The notes under the pieces were generated by a model. It was not told the DNA's origin. It did no database searches and saw only the letters and a program-made list of their open reading frames with translations. Made by a program: the position numbers and the translations under genes. Source: Callorhinus ursinus (Eukaryota; Chordata; Mammalia; Carnivora; Otariidae). From it: a stretch of DNA of 64,000 bases. Positions 11,839 to 24,049 of the stretch are shown in pieces (position 1 is the stretch's first letter; each line of letters begins with the position of its first letter). The stretch covers positions 21,820,413-21,884,412 of the forward strand of contig NW_020312827.1 in the NCBI RefSeq assembly GCF_003265705.1, read 5' to 3'.

Positions 11839-14364
11839 CTACATCCAAGTGTGTGTGTTGGAAGTGCTGAAGTAAATACATAGGATATGTAAATCTAAAT
11901 TATGTTACTTACTGAGAGCATTGATTGTTGGACACCACTTGGTACATTAATTCACTAAACATGCTTATTTTAGTATACCTCTGTGCTAGGAATTGTACTT
12001 AAAGACCCTGCAGATACTAAGGTGATGCCATCTGTCCTCTGCTTCAGGGAGGTTCCAGTCTAGTGATCCCAGAAAGTGACCCAAACGTTGTATTAGGGTG
12101 GGAAATATGCTATGACATAAGAGTCACAGGAGGGCCTGGCTGCCCATGGATGGGCACTCAGATTAACTGGGTAGAGCACAAATTTCCCAAGGAAGGCTTT
12201 ATTTCTTTAGGACTGGGCTTTATCCAAGTTGAAAAGAGGAAAGACATTCCAAACAGAAGAAAGAGTATGTGTGAAGTATCAAACATAGAAAATTATCATG
12301 ACTCTTTCTACATAGCAATAAACATAAACTAATAATATTACTCAGTAGGTTTTTTTGGAATGAGTTTCCTCTTTCAAAGCACCTGTAGTGCATGATGAAA
12401 TTAAATCTGCATTTTGATTGGAAAAAAGAAAAGATGTGTATTGTTTCATCAGTCAAGAGGAAGCAAGCAAAACTCCACTGTCCTAATGAGCTGTGTTTGC
12501 CCTGCAGCTCTGCTGCCATATTGCTGCTGGGATGAAGCTGCTGGAGGAATTGTGTCTCTTCTCTGAGATGAGAGCTTCACCCTGTGCTTTGTCAGGGGGG
12601 GCCTTGACCAGTGAGGGATGTGGTGGAGACAGCCACACTCCCCTTCATGCCTCACAAATGATAATTTAGATGTTATTTGGAGCTTTGTCACTCAGAAACA
12701 TATTTCTAAAAACAATTTTAACAAACTGTTAACTCAGTGGAATTTCAGCTAGAAGCTAAAATGCATGCACATGGCCTGAGGGTAGTTACTCGAGAGACTT
12801 CCTTGGAATCAGCCTAGGTGAACCTACAAGATGTGAGAGCCTCTCAAGAGAGATTTGAAACTGAAACTGATTCTATCAAAACTGTCTCAGCTATACTGAT
12901 AAATATCTCCCCATCTGGAAAAGTAGAAATACCTAAGATTGGAGACAAATGTGAAAATATTCTTGATATCAAAGAAGACCTGAGGTGTACAAACTTAACG
13001 TAGGACATAACTAGCAGTTAATAGCCTTGTCAGTCTCTAGGCCCCTTCTTTGCTCTGCTCTATGAACACTGTTAGTAAAGCGTGTAAATATTCCAAATGC
13101 TTGCTACATGATAGAACTAAATTAAATTTTACTTGTTTATTTTTAATCAATTTGGAAACACGAAGGACTGGTAGGCAGGTAGGATGGCCTTAGGCCACTT
13201 AGTTTCCAAGCTTTGGAATTAGAAATGTATTTTAGGCGTCCTCCCACCATTTCTTATTCCAACTATTAGGATGTTACTCCCTGCTGTACTTGGATTAATT
13301 GAGTCACTACTGGAGTTCTAATTCCCAAGTTTCCCTGCAGGCTCCATGCAGACATTATTTTGGAAACCAACATGGAAGAGAGAAAATTGCTTGTGTTTTT
13401 TTGTGCTTTTTTCTAGAAAACTGAGAGAAATGTTGACCAACCAAACTATGAACAGACTTTTAGGTTTGATATTCTATCAAGGTATATGTATATAGTGTAT
13501 TATTGATCTATGCACTATTATATAATTATTCCAATGCCAATCTAAAGGAAACATGCAAAGATGTGATCTTTCTTCCTCTAAAGATGAACTGTAGTTATAG
13601 CACATTTTGTCATCCTGACCGTCAGTATTTTATTAAAAGATAAATATTAAATTATATATTCATGTATTTATAAAAGGCCTGAGTTCACAATGTTTTTGCT
13701 AGATCACATTGACCTGCGTTTTGAAGCATTTGCTCCACTAGAAAATGTTTTCTCTTTCAAATTCTTCTAAGTGTAATGATTATTAATAATCTTGTCCTTT
13801 CTTTTAGAGAATTATGAATATTTTTGGTTAAAAAGATTAATAAGCTGAAAGTGTTTCTTTTAAAAAATATAAGAAACATCCTTATATGCTCCACTTTTAT
13901 TCGTTGATTCTTAAATCTTTTTGTTAATATCTTAGGTCGGTGTTAGAGTCTCTTTTCTGTTAACTCATATCAATCTCAAAAACAATTTCTTCTTTGGATA
14001 TATTTTTTAAACTCCAAATGCTCAGAATTAAGAATATTTAAGGATCTTTAAAAACAATAGTTTTATTTCATGCTGACTAGATATAATGATTTAATGATTC
14101 CTTCATGGATACCTGGACAAGCTCCCTGAAAACATCAGCTGAATCATAAGGACCTGAGGATTCTTAATGTGACAAAATTGCAAAGTCTGTGAAAGTGGTC
14201 CTGGTGTTTCAGAGACACAAGACATTTTCAATTAGTCAGTCAAATTCCTTTTCTGCTCTTCTCCTTTGTCTTTGTCTTCTTCCCCTAACTCTTAAAATTT
14301 TAAAATAAGGTAAAAGTTTCTTTGATATGAAAGATTGAATTAAATGACTTGCTAGAAATCATTT
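11839..14364. other. Unassigned sequence with an old repeat trace
   Basis: Mostly unique AT-rich DNA. From about 11945 to 12280 phrases such as CTCTGTGCTAGGAATTGTAC and GGAGGTTCCAGTCTAGTG resemble very old L2-related repeats read in reverse. No exon or RNA gene was seen. Confidence 0.4.
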
Positions 14365-14900
14365 ATTTGCAAGTAATAGAAAACCAAATTTCTACTGGCT
14401 CAAACAAGGATTGAACCAGAAGATTTTCAAGGACAATTATCTCTGAATTCGTGTTCCAGGTAGCAGTGGTACTAATCAGTCTTCTAATTGCTATGATGAT
14501 AGAAGACTGAAACAGGGAGAAGATTATAAAATATTTTGATGATGGAAGAAGCATTCTGAAATATTTATAAACTTTTTTAAATGATACACTCTGACTCAGG
14601 TAGGAGTCCATGGAGCAACCATCATGGCACCAACATATCTCCATGAGTTTGTGAACCAGAATTCTAAGCATCCATGGATAGAGAGAAGGGAGCCCTGGAT
14701 TAGTAACAAAGGCAAACTACACATCTTTCATTATCGTCTGATTTCCCATTTCTTGGACTGCAGAAAACTCTGGCTTATAAGGCCAATGGTGTGATGAGGT
14801 GTAGGGATCTGAATTGTTCAAGGTAAGAGTGAAATCTACATGGCTAGAAGAAGGGTGTTACCCTATGAGGGACCATGTGCAGGGCATACCTGGGGCTAGA
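14365..14900. repeat. Old interspersed repeat, family not named
   Basis: Begins GCAAGTAATAGAAAACCAAA, the same opening as the sequence near 20947 (GCAAGAAACAGAAAACCTC). It is related in layout to 35490-35725. These appear to be decayed members of one mammalian family. No coding content. Confidence 0.35.
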
Positions 14901-16335
14901 AGCCAAATGTGATGGCAGAAATCATTGTTAGTCATCAGAGCAAGGGCCTCCAGTGCTCAAGAAAATGGTATGACTCAGACAACATATTAGGGAAAAGAAT
15001 TCCAGTGCACATGAGGTGACAGAGTTCAGGATATAGGCCAAAAATATGCCAGTGAGTGAAGACATCTTTGCTTGAGAGCTGGCCGCATGCTGTGAACAGA
15101 TTCATTATTTAAAGAAAGTGTAAGGTTCTGATCATTTAGCTTCTCTTCATGGAGAATTTGACTGGGGTTACAGAGTCACCTTAGTGGAACATGGTAAACA
15201 ACAAATGCCCTTAATGGCTTGATTCGTGATTTGGATGTACAAAATAACAGTTAATAAGAAAGAAATGCTATTAAAAGTGGCCAAATTCAAGTATTCTCAA
15301 TTCTTTGAAAGCAGAAGCTTGATGACATTTCATAAGACATTCACCAATGTCATGTATGTGACTTTATACCTCAAGAACAAAAATTGGAAGAGATCGTGGA
15401 TGTCACCAAGTACAAAGCCAATACTAATCAGTTTTATTAGGCTGCTGATTTTTCTAGACTTAACCATTCAGAATATAATTTAATTCAAATTATATTCACC
15501 ACTTATCATCATGACTAGTCTTTAATTACAAGAGGACTATTTCGTTTGTGAAATGCCAACCTGTGGTGCCCCAAATACCAAGGAGGCTCTGATTTCCAAG
15601 ATATTAGCTAAGTTTAACATGTGATATTGGGTTTAGAGATATGCTTTTTAAAGTACATACAAACTTACAAAATTCACTATTCATTAAGAAATCCACATGC
15701 CATGCCTCAGCTGAACCATCTGAACCTTAGGAACACCAAGGAAAGCTGAATAAACCAATATATTCAATTCAGGTTCATGAAATTTTAACAGGGTTTCTGA
15801 ACTTCAGCCCATAAGTACTCTGTTGAGGGTGTTGAAACTCTCAGGTTTGACTTAGGAAAAGATAAACTCAAAAAGTAGCAACTAAATAATCTTCCTTGCC
15901 TGGTGCCTCAGATATAAGTAAAAATGACAAAGGACCTATTCAAACTCTTCCACCCTCTCTGCGTAAGTCCCTACTGACTATAATGACTCTCTATTATTTA
16001 GATGAGTAAAATCTAAAGGGCTTGTGAAAGGAATAAGGTAAAGTTGATATGGCATTTTATTTGATTTCATTTTACTTGGTATGGTATTTTTAAAATAAGT
16101 TATTCTAGCTGAGTAATGACCCTCAGCATTTTTTTTTTTCTGATGGAAAATTTACTCTATTTTCCTGCTTGATTATTACTAGAATGTGATAGGCTTGACT
16201 AAAGCATCATCCTTAAATTTTCAACTTGGGATCAGGTTTTAATGAGATATTCTTGATACTTCAGTAATTAAGCTCCATCAAATTGGTCTGAACTACCTAC
16301 CCAATATGTAATTTTACTTCACAGTAATTATAGGA
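14901..16335. other. Unassigned unique sequence
   Basis: No repeat or gene recognised. The stretch at about 15640-16330 is AT-rich unique DNA. Confidence 0.4.
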
Positions 16336-17290
16336 ATTCATTCAATCATTCAATAAATATTTATAGAATACCTACTGTGTATGTTTGAGACAGAGACTTG
16401 GGGTACCACAATAATTAAGACAAACATGTTCCCTGCTGTATTATTTTGCTAGAGGTGCTGTAAAAAAGTATCACAACTGGGTGGCTTAAACAACAGAAAT
16501 TGATCGTCTCATAGTTTTGGAGGCTAGAAGTCTAAAATGAAGGTGTTGATGCATTAAATCCTTCCAAGGGCTGTGAGGGAAGGATCTGTTCCGGGCTTCT
16601 TTTCTTGGCTTGTATATGGACATCTTCTCCCCATGTTTCTTCAATCACCTTCCCTGTCTGTGTTTGTGTCCAAATTCCTCTTTTTATAAGGTCACCAGTC
16701 ATATTGGATTAGAGACCCACCCTACTCTAGTATGACCTCATCTTAACTAATCACATATGCAATGAATGACTCTATTTCCAAATAAGGTCACATTCTGAGG
16801 TCACATTAGAACTTCAACATATAAATTTTAGAGGAATACAATTCAATCTGAACACCTAACCCGTGGACCTTCACTCTAATGGAGGCAGGTAACATTTAAA
16901 CAACATATTACAATAAAATGTAATAGATGTTACATCAGAGCATGGATCAGGTAGTGGGTAAGCACATAACCATGGAAAGGAGTCCAGATTTTATCCAAGG
17001 GCAATGGAAATCCATTTTAAGGGTTTTTAAATAGAGTTTTGACATAATGAGATTTGCCTTTTGGAAAGGTCACTCTGGCTTCGCTATGGAAAATGTTATC
17101 ATAGGGGAGACCAGACAAAAGTTGGAGTTAGTCTGGTTTAGCATAAAAGCAATGAGAATGGAGGAAATGGATGGGTTCAAGAAATATTTAGATCAGACTC
17201 AGTAAAACTTAGTATTTCATTAGAAAATTAGAATTGAAGGAAAGAGGGGGTTAAAGGTGACTTCCATGTTTCTGGCTTGAAAATAGCAAA
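16336..17290 (+). repeat. Ancient repeat interrupted by a MaLR-type LTR
   Basis: The left part (about 16336-16436) has TTCATTCAATCATTCAATAA and a decayed trace of CATGTTCCCTGCTG. The right part (about 16860-17290) resumes with ACTCTAATGGAGGCAGGT, then GGTCACTCTGGCTTCGCTAT and GGTGACTTCCATGTTTCTGG. The order matches a widespread old mammalian repeat that also appears at 24050-24990 and 28262-28847. I cannot name the family with confidence. Confidence 0.45.
16437..16854 (-). mobile_element. MaLR (MLT1-like) solo LTR
   Basis: The plus strand reads ACTGGGTGGCTTAAACAACA and then TTTTGGAGGCTAGAAGTC, the reverse of an MLT1-type LTR 3' end. AAATAAGGTCACATTCTGAG and an ATACAATTCAATCTGAACA end follow. 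It sits inside an older repeat, so it inserted later. No internal sequence remains. Confidence 0.7.
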
Positions 17291-17419
17291 TGTCATTTCC
17301 TGTAAAGGGAAATACAGAGAAAGAAGAGGAGAAGCTTGTGTGTTCATTGATGTCCATGTTAGTATTTAAATACTCTAGAAAATCCAAATGGGCCTGTTAT
17401 TGGGCACAGTAGTCAGTTC

Positions 17420-17960
17420 TTTGGATCTTGATCTCAGGCAAGAAAGATGGACTTGAGATACAGATGAGGGTAATTTCAGAGTGTGGGTCAGAGTTTTGGC
17501 AGCAAATAGATGGCATATTGGAAAGAGGTCACAAGAAAAGACCTTAATGAATAAACTATTTACAAAGCTGTTGACTAGGTTCAGGAACACAGCAAGAGTG
17601 AGGAAGTCCTCTGGAATGAGCAACAACTGAAAGCAGCTACCACCTCTCGGCTTGAGGGGAGAGGGAAAGGAGAAGCTTGGAATCTCCAAGACCTATACCT
17701 ATAGAAGAAATCTGCCTAACAAGAATGGTCTCTGATAAAGAGATGCAACCACTGCTAACCCAGAGCCTGGCAGGAAAGGAGCCAGAAAAATATTGGTATC
17801 TTGCCTCTCTCCTCCTGGTATCTAATTTCCTGCTGGTTATCTTCCTTGACAAAAGCAAACCACCAGCCAAAGAACCAATGACACAGTTCATAAGAGATCA
17901 GCTTCCTGCTGCACAGAACAGAGTAGAGAGAGGTGGACAACAGACCTGAAGAGCAAAGGA
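17420..17960. repeat. LTR-like old repeat
   Basis: The order of blocks recalls a mammalian LTR family of the MLT/MER kind: TATTTACAAAGCTGTTG, CAGCTACCACCTCTCGG, a purine-rich block, CAGAGCCTGGCAGGAAAGG, and a terminal GAGCAAAGGATATCAGCACA. Overlapping frames of 60-104 codons on both strands here are by-products. Confidence 0.4.
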
Positions 17961-20929
17961 TATCAGCACAAGCAGCACAGGAATGATTAGGACCTGGAAT
18001 TTTGGTAGAGATTTAGATCACCCAGGAAGAGATGTAGACAGAAAGAAGGCCTAAGATAAATGTTTGCTAAACATCAAAATTTGAGTGTCTAGAAAAAGTA
18101 AAGACATAAAAAAAAAAAAGAAGATTTAAAGAGAGTGATTAGAAAAGCAGAGAGGTGGACATTTCATGCAGGAAAAACTCTTCCCAGAGGAGAGAGCAGC
18201 CAACAATAATAAATGTTGTGGTGAAGCAAAACCAAGATAGAAAGGGTATGTGAAGTTTCACTTATATGGTGGCCATTTGGGAACTCAGTGGGTAGCTTCT
18301 TTGAAATGGTAAGGCTGGTAGCCATATTGTGTCCACATAAAGAACAAGAAGCATGTGAGGAAATGAAGAGAACAAATATAGCTAATTTATTCCTGCAGGG
18401 GAGTAGGAAATATGAAAGCATATTTTTCCCATCTTTTTTTTTTTTTTTTTTAAAGGATTGGCAACACAAGCATGTGTTGCAAATCCCATCAGTTTAGCTG
18501 ATGTGGTCTTGGTCTTTTTCTGTGGAGACTGGCCAAGCCAGCTTTAGGAAGATGATTTTGCCATTGTTCCTTAGGTAGCTGTGGACCCTCCAGGGCTGGA
18601 CTGCTTTGAACAAAATGAGGAGTCAGAAGGCTTGATGGATGGGCACCATTTAAAAGGCTGACATCTGGTTCTCTTTACTGCTCTGGGAATGGACTTTGTG
18701 TGTGGCTTTCCAGGGAGGGTCCACTGGACTACTAGGTCTGTTTGTTTAATTCAATTGAGATGATCACAGTATTCGCTGATGCCAATTTGATAGTAAGAAG
18801 ACTTTCCAGCATTCCCTTTGCTTCCTCTCACCAAGGCATTTGATTATCCCACCTATCTGGGGATTTAAACATGAATCTCTAAAATGCTAGACTTCCTCAG
18901 AAGACCAGATGTTGGAAGAGAAAACCACTGGGCTGTTCTACTTTATCACATTTTTGTGTTATTGTGACATATGGTGTGAAGCAAATATTAGTGCATGGAA
19001 ATATAAAACATCAGGATGCATCTGACTTATCTCTCCCTAGTTACATTTGATCTGTGAATGCCGGAAACACTCCATTTCATAGCCATATTTATCATTCAGA
19101 GTAAATCATGCATTTGGGTGGCATAAAATGAGATGTTTTAGAATGCATGCGATTACCAACTATTGCATATTTCTCCAAAGAAAGATTTGAATTATACGGT
19201 CAGTAAAAAGGGTTGCTGCTTTAGAGTGTGGCAAAGAGAAGCTGAGATGAAGGATACATTATAATAGATTCATATTAAGCAAATGTTATTTTCCTTTTCC
19301 TCTTCAGTCCCAGAAATCAATTCCTTTAAGAGTTGCCTTGTGGAGTATTTTTGTTTGTTTGCTTTGTTTATTTTGTTTCGTTTTTATGGTACGGTCATTC
19401 TTGACATTTAAAATCTGTAAATCAGACTTTTATAGATCAACTAATAGTTTTCAATAGATTTCCATTGTATTTTCAGAGGTGTGTTGTTTGTATAGAAATG
19501 CACTTGACTCTAAGGCATGTTAAAAATTACATTTAAAATAATTTGCCAATGGGAGAGAGTATTAAGATAAAAAAAATCAAGAGTCCGTATTAGAGAAACT
19601 GTGAGCACATGCTAAATCTAGTGTTAGAGGTATGGGAAATTTCAGGAGCGAATTTAAGGTCAGCTTAGTTTTAGGAGGTTAAATGGACAAGGTCAAGAAT
19701 CCTGAGGGTCCAAATTAGGAATCAGCGGAAGTGTTGAGGTTACAGCAGTGAGGCTGTCTTAAGGAGGAGATCTCAGACTGTCCATCCTTGGTTATCTGAG
19801 TGCTCCTTCCCTCTCTGACTTGCACTGTAAAAACATCCAGTGGAGGCAGGATGAGGGTTCTGAAATTTATACAGAAATTACCCTGAAAATGAAAGTCAAA
19901 TGAACACATCCTAAGCTCCTTATTACTTGTCAATATAAGGAATAGACTAGGGAATACTTACGTGTCATTTTTAGAAACTACTTTAAAAATTGTTGCCTTA
20001 AGAACCTTAAGTGGCTATCTTTCCCTCAGAGGAACTTTCTGATTTTATACATTTGTATATTCTGTCCTGACACCTCCTCACCTCCTCCCCCCACCTCTAT
20101 CCCCCAATAATTTCAACCTAAGATATGTCATTATGATATATTTTAATAGTCCTGGTTATATAAGTTCCATCTGGAAATCAGCTCTTTGCTTTCTAAGATA
20201 TTAACTTATCTTTTACTCAAACTCTTTGGTGCTAATGTTTTTTGTTTGTTTGTTTGTTTGTTTTTGTTTTTAATACAGTGACCTCACATTTGCAATGAAG
20301 CATTGGGTAAGATAAGAGACTTGGCTTTCTTAGAGGCAAAAAAACAAAGCAAAACAGAACAAAATGAAACAAAACAAAAAACCTTTTTTTTCTTTTTCTT
20401 TTCTCTCTCTCTCTCTCTTTTTTTTTTTTTTTTTTTTTTGGTAAGAGCCAAATTACTCCTGCTCACCAACTAGGGAAACCCATATGCAGTCATTCCTCTT
20501 GCTTTTCTCTCTCCCTCCCAACCTTCTGTCCTCATGATAGTCACTACACATATTTACATCTTGTTTCAAGATTTATGTCTTCTGTAATGAATCTGCCTCT
20601 ACTCCTCCTGGAAGACTTATGCTCTTCTTTCTATGTGTTCCCATAGCATGTTTTTATTATAACATTAAAGCACATTACATGTTGTATTGTAATTTTATTT
20701 CTATGCTCCCAAACCACAATGTCCTTTAACTCAAAGCTCTTATTCTTGTCCATATCCCTAAAATTTGGTAGAGTACATAGCGTTTAACAACAACCACAAT
20801 GCTAACAAGGAGATACAGAAACAGGAAAAAAAAATAAAGCAATGATGATAGTACCAAGTAAAAGATAATATTTTTGAGGGTTTATTATGATCCAAAGTTT
20901 GTCTTGGTTAATTTATATGTTAAAAATGT
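17961..20929. other. Unassigned sequence with simple repeats
   Basis: No gene recognised. Low-complexity tracts occur: oligo-T at about 18430-18451, a GTTT repeat at about 20240-20265, and CT followed by oligo-T at about 20401-20440. The region of about 18500-19700 is unique AT-rich DNA. Confidence 0.45.
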
Positions 20930-21323
20930 TAGGAGTAGGTGTGGTTGCAAGAAACAGAAAACCTCAAAATGACAATGAATTAAAAATGAAAGTATTCTAC
21001 TTTTTGTTCACATTCAAGAGGCTCAGAGGCAGTAGGCCTGGACATAATATGTCACTCTGTGGTAGCAAAAACCCAGGCTCTTTGTATCTTGTGATCCTCC
21101 ATTGTCAACCTCTACTCTGAAGGTCATCTCATGCTTCAAGATGGATGTTAGAACTTCTGGAGACCCATCATACCTAAATTGCTGTCAGCAAAGAAAGAAA
21201 AGGGGGGCAAACTCCTCCACTCACTTCTTTTAAGATCTCTTCTCAGAAGTTTCAGGTGTAACTTTGCTTATGCCATATTGGCTGGAACTAGTCACATGAT
21301 CAATCTTGACTGAAAGGCATGGT
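20930..21323. repeat. Old interspersed repeat upstream of ST13 copy
   Basis: Opens with GCAAGAAACAGAAAACCTC and later has CAAGATGGATGTTAGAACTT and GGAACTAGTCACATGATCAA. It ends in GGAAAATGGAGTCTT, the site at which the ST13 retrocopy integrated. Related to 14365-14900. Family not named. Confidence 0.4.
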
Positions 21324-21607
21324 GGAAAATGGAGTCTTTTTTTGTGGAAATAATGTGAAACATTTATTTTCTATATCAGACAAGAACACAGCTAAGTAAT
21401 TCAATTCCACTGCAGCATTATAAAAATCATCCCTTCACCACAGTGTAAGATTTAAATGCATCTGCACAAGGGTACATGCTATATAAAAGTAGTAGTAAGA
21501 TCGCTGCTGCCCTGCCAAGTACTTCTAGTACCTATCCAGGTCCTACTGCAATACTGGTAGTCCCAATGGTTTTATTGAAATAAATCATGTTTAAAAAAAT
21601 GAAGCAT

Positions 21608-21800
21608 GGGACGCCTGGGTGGCTCAGTCGGTTAAGCGTCTGCCTTTGGCTCAGGTCATGATCCCAGGGTCCTGGGATTAAGCCCCACATTGGGCTCCCT
21701 GCTCCCCGGGAAGCCTGCTTCTCCCTCTCCCACTCCCCCTGCTTATGTTCCCTCTTTCGCTGTATCTCTCTCTGTCAAATAAATAAATAAAATCTTAAAA
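21608..21800 (+). repeat. CAN-SINE in the 3' UTR of the ST13 retrocopy
   Basis: Near-intact element: GGGACGCCTGGGTGGCTCAG head, CT-rich middle and AAATAAATAAATAAAATCTT tail. Flanked by AAAAAAATGAAGCAT (21593-21607) and AAAAAAATAAAGCAT (about 21799-21813), a target-site duplication with one difference. It inserted after the retrocopy. Confidence 0.96.
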
Positions 21801-23084
21801 AAAAATAAAGCATTTAAAAAGACAAGTCAAAATGCCTCAGAAACCATATATTCAACTCAAACTTTGTGTATTGAAATGTTATATTTGCCTCCCACTAAAA
21901 AACCTTTATTTCCCTCTAAGCAATAAATCTTCCATACTGAAGTATCTTCCTTGCCCAATTAATCCAAAGGAAAAAAAACTGAAATGATTAGTAAAAATAA
22001 ATAAATAAAATAAAAATTGTAGGAATTAACATACACTTTTAAATTGTTTTTAAATATTTTGAAGGTTTAAAAGTGTTTAAAGTTTGTAATTCATAGTAAG
22101 AGAACATTATCTGAATGAATACCCTCATGGTAAACCACTATCAAATGTTTCAGTTGCATGTGGGGCAGAGGGTAGGGATTTTCATCACAGTACCCTAGCT
22201 TTCTCCATGAGAAGTTCAGAGGTACACTTGTTGGTATTACTGTGATGTCCATTAGGTGATCAAAGTTGCTCTTCCTTCGGCAAGGGCTTTATTTGTCAGA
22301 GGGGCATTTGGCTGACAATTTACTAATGAGATTCATAACCTTTGGGTTGCTCTGATATTTTGACATATTTGCTGGTTTCTGGGCCACATGCTGGAAGGCC
22401 ACCATAATTTCTGGATCCTGCCTGGCTGTAAGAATCTCTGGATCACTAAGAATTTCACTGTGCCCAGGCATCCCTGCCACTCCAGGCATGCCCCCTTCCA
22501 TTCCAGGCAATCCTCCAGGAAAGTCACCTGGGAAGGAGCCATCTGGAGCTCCGGATTGTCCTCTGGCTTCTTCTTCTCTCTGGGCTGTCTCATGTTCTTC
22601 CCAAGCCTTCTTAACCCTTTCTATTCTTTATTTGATCTCCTGCTCTTCCCATTTTTGCTCCACCTTTCTCACATGTTCAGCAATTTTCAGGGCCCTTGGT
22701 TGAACTTCTTTCAGCATGTATGAGCATCTTCTTCATAATCCAGTTTACAAGCATGGGCAGGATCATGTGCTGCTTCTTCCCAATGGCCCAGAGTCTGTGT
22801 GCTTTCCCTTGCCACTCATAAGGCTGACCTGAATCAGGATTTATTTCAATAGCTCTGTCACAGTCTCAGATGGCAGCATTTGGCTTCTGTAATTTGATGA
22901 AGACACTGACTCTCTTGGCATACAGACTGGCCAAGAGAGGATTCAGCTTGATGGCACCTGTGAACAAGTCAATGGCTTTCCGTAGTTCACCATCACTTAG
23001 GGGATCAATGGCAGCCACTATTTTTTATCATTTGCCTGATCCATCATTTCCTCTGTTAGCTCTACATTTTCATCTCCCATTTCT

Positions 23085-23478
23085 TTTTTTTAAAGATTTT
23101 ATTTATCTGAGGGGCACCTAGATGGCTCAGTCATTAAGCATCTGCCTTCGACTCAGGTCATGATCCCAGGGTCCTGGGGTCAAGCCCCACATCAGCTCCC
23201 TGCTCAGCTGGAAGCCTGTTTCTCCCTCTCCCACTCCCCCTGCTTGTGTTCCCTCTCTTGCTGTGTCTCTCTCTGTCAAATAAATAAACAAAATCTTTTT
23301 TTAAAAAAAAGATTTTATTTATTTGAGAGAGAGAGAGAGAGTGCGAGAGAGATAGCACAAGAGGGAGAAGCAGACTCCCCACTGAGCGGGGAGCCCGATG
23401 CGGGACTTGATCCCGGGACTCCAGGATCATGACCTGAGCTGAAGGCAGTCGCTTAAGCAACTGAGCCACCCAGGCACC
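23085..23478 (-). repeat. Outer CAN-SINE, itself split by another SINE
   Basis: Minus-strand SINE whose tail lies at 23085-23110 and whose body and head lie at about 23308-23478. A perfect 14-bp target-site duplication CATCTCCCATTTCT (23071-23084 and 23479-23492) flanks the whole 394-bp block. The site is in the ST13-derived coding sequence, so the retrocopy came first. The body carries a GA-rich run near 23326-23350. Confidence 0.96.
23111..23307 (+). repeat. Inner CAN-SINE nested in another SINE
   Basis: Plus-strand element starting GGGGCACCTAGATGGCTCAG and ending AAATAAACAAAATC plus T/A-rich tail. Its target-site duplication is part of the outer SINE's tail: AAAGATTTTATTTATCTGA at 23092-23110 and AAAGATTTTATTTATTTGA at 23308-23326. 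This makes it the youngest layer of the nest. Confidence 0.95.
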
Positions 23479-23892
23479 CATCTCCCATTTCTTGAGGGGC
23501 ATCAGGAGGGTTCAGTCACACTTTCATTGTCAATTTCTAGACCACTTTCCTCACTTGATGGTTCATCTGTCTTTATGTTTTCCTCCACCTTATTACTGTT
23601 TTTTCTTCCTTGATATTGTCTTCTGATTTAGTTTTATGAGCAGCAGGTGACATTTTACCCACCATGCTATCCACCCACTCCCACAGGAAGCACATTTCCT
23701 TGGTGTACAGAATGCTCAGATCCTGCTTACACATTTTCACCAAGGCCTCAAGCTCATTCACTCTGTGGGGATCCATGGTCCAGAGGCAATGGGAGGTCAG
23801 GAGGTAGCAAGAACAACAGAGGTTGCAGCCTGATACCAGGTGTGGGTAATGGCTCAGCATCGCCATGTGGAAGGGATGGAAATGGAATCTTT

Positions 23893-24049
23893 ATTCTGGG
23901 AAGCCATGTGACTAAATAAATGTTGGTGATTCTCGGGAAAGAAGGAAGGAAGAATTGACATTAGAAGACAATTGGCAGTCTTTGGCATCTGTATATTATC
24001 AAATTTAACCCTCTAAACAACCTTATGAGTACTAACCTTAGGGTACTCT
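23893..24049. other. Short unassigned spacer
   Basis: Unique sequence with a small GAAGGAAGGAAG run near 23940. Nothing else seen. Confidence 0.4.

Larger units (their letters stand above)
21337..23877 (-). pseudogene. ST13P: ST13 (Hsc70-interacting protein) processed pseudogene
   Basis: An intronless minus-strand copy of the ST13 mRNA. The parent encodes HIP, a TPR co-chaperone that binds Hsc70. The start codon is at 23774-23776 and the first residues read [19 protein letters not shown], matching the family. After about 60 codons (near 23580-23600) the frame shifts. The C-terminal Gly/Met-Pro-Gly repeats and the STI1-like end ([19 protein letters not shown]) are readable at about 22300-22510. 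The usual last residues and stop appear lost in a small deletion, and reading runs on to TAA at 22289-22291. The 3' UTR is retained, with AATAAA at 21363-21368 and a seven-base remnant of the poly-A tail at 21337-21343. Imperfect target-site duplications lie at 21324-21338 and 23878-23891. Three SINEs interrupt it. Not functional. Confidence 0.93.

Noticed and set aside
20284..20469. Lys/Arg-rich minus-strand frame that could pass for a nuclear peptide
   Set aside because: Low-complexity translation of CT and oligo-T tracts.
22388..22723. 111-codon plus-strand frame
   Set aside because: Antisense shadow of the ST13 retrocopy's C-terminal repeat region.
23158..23502. 114-codon minus-strand and 90-codon plus-strand frames
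   Set aside because: They span the nested SINE pair; SINE-derived frames with no coding meaning.
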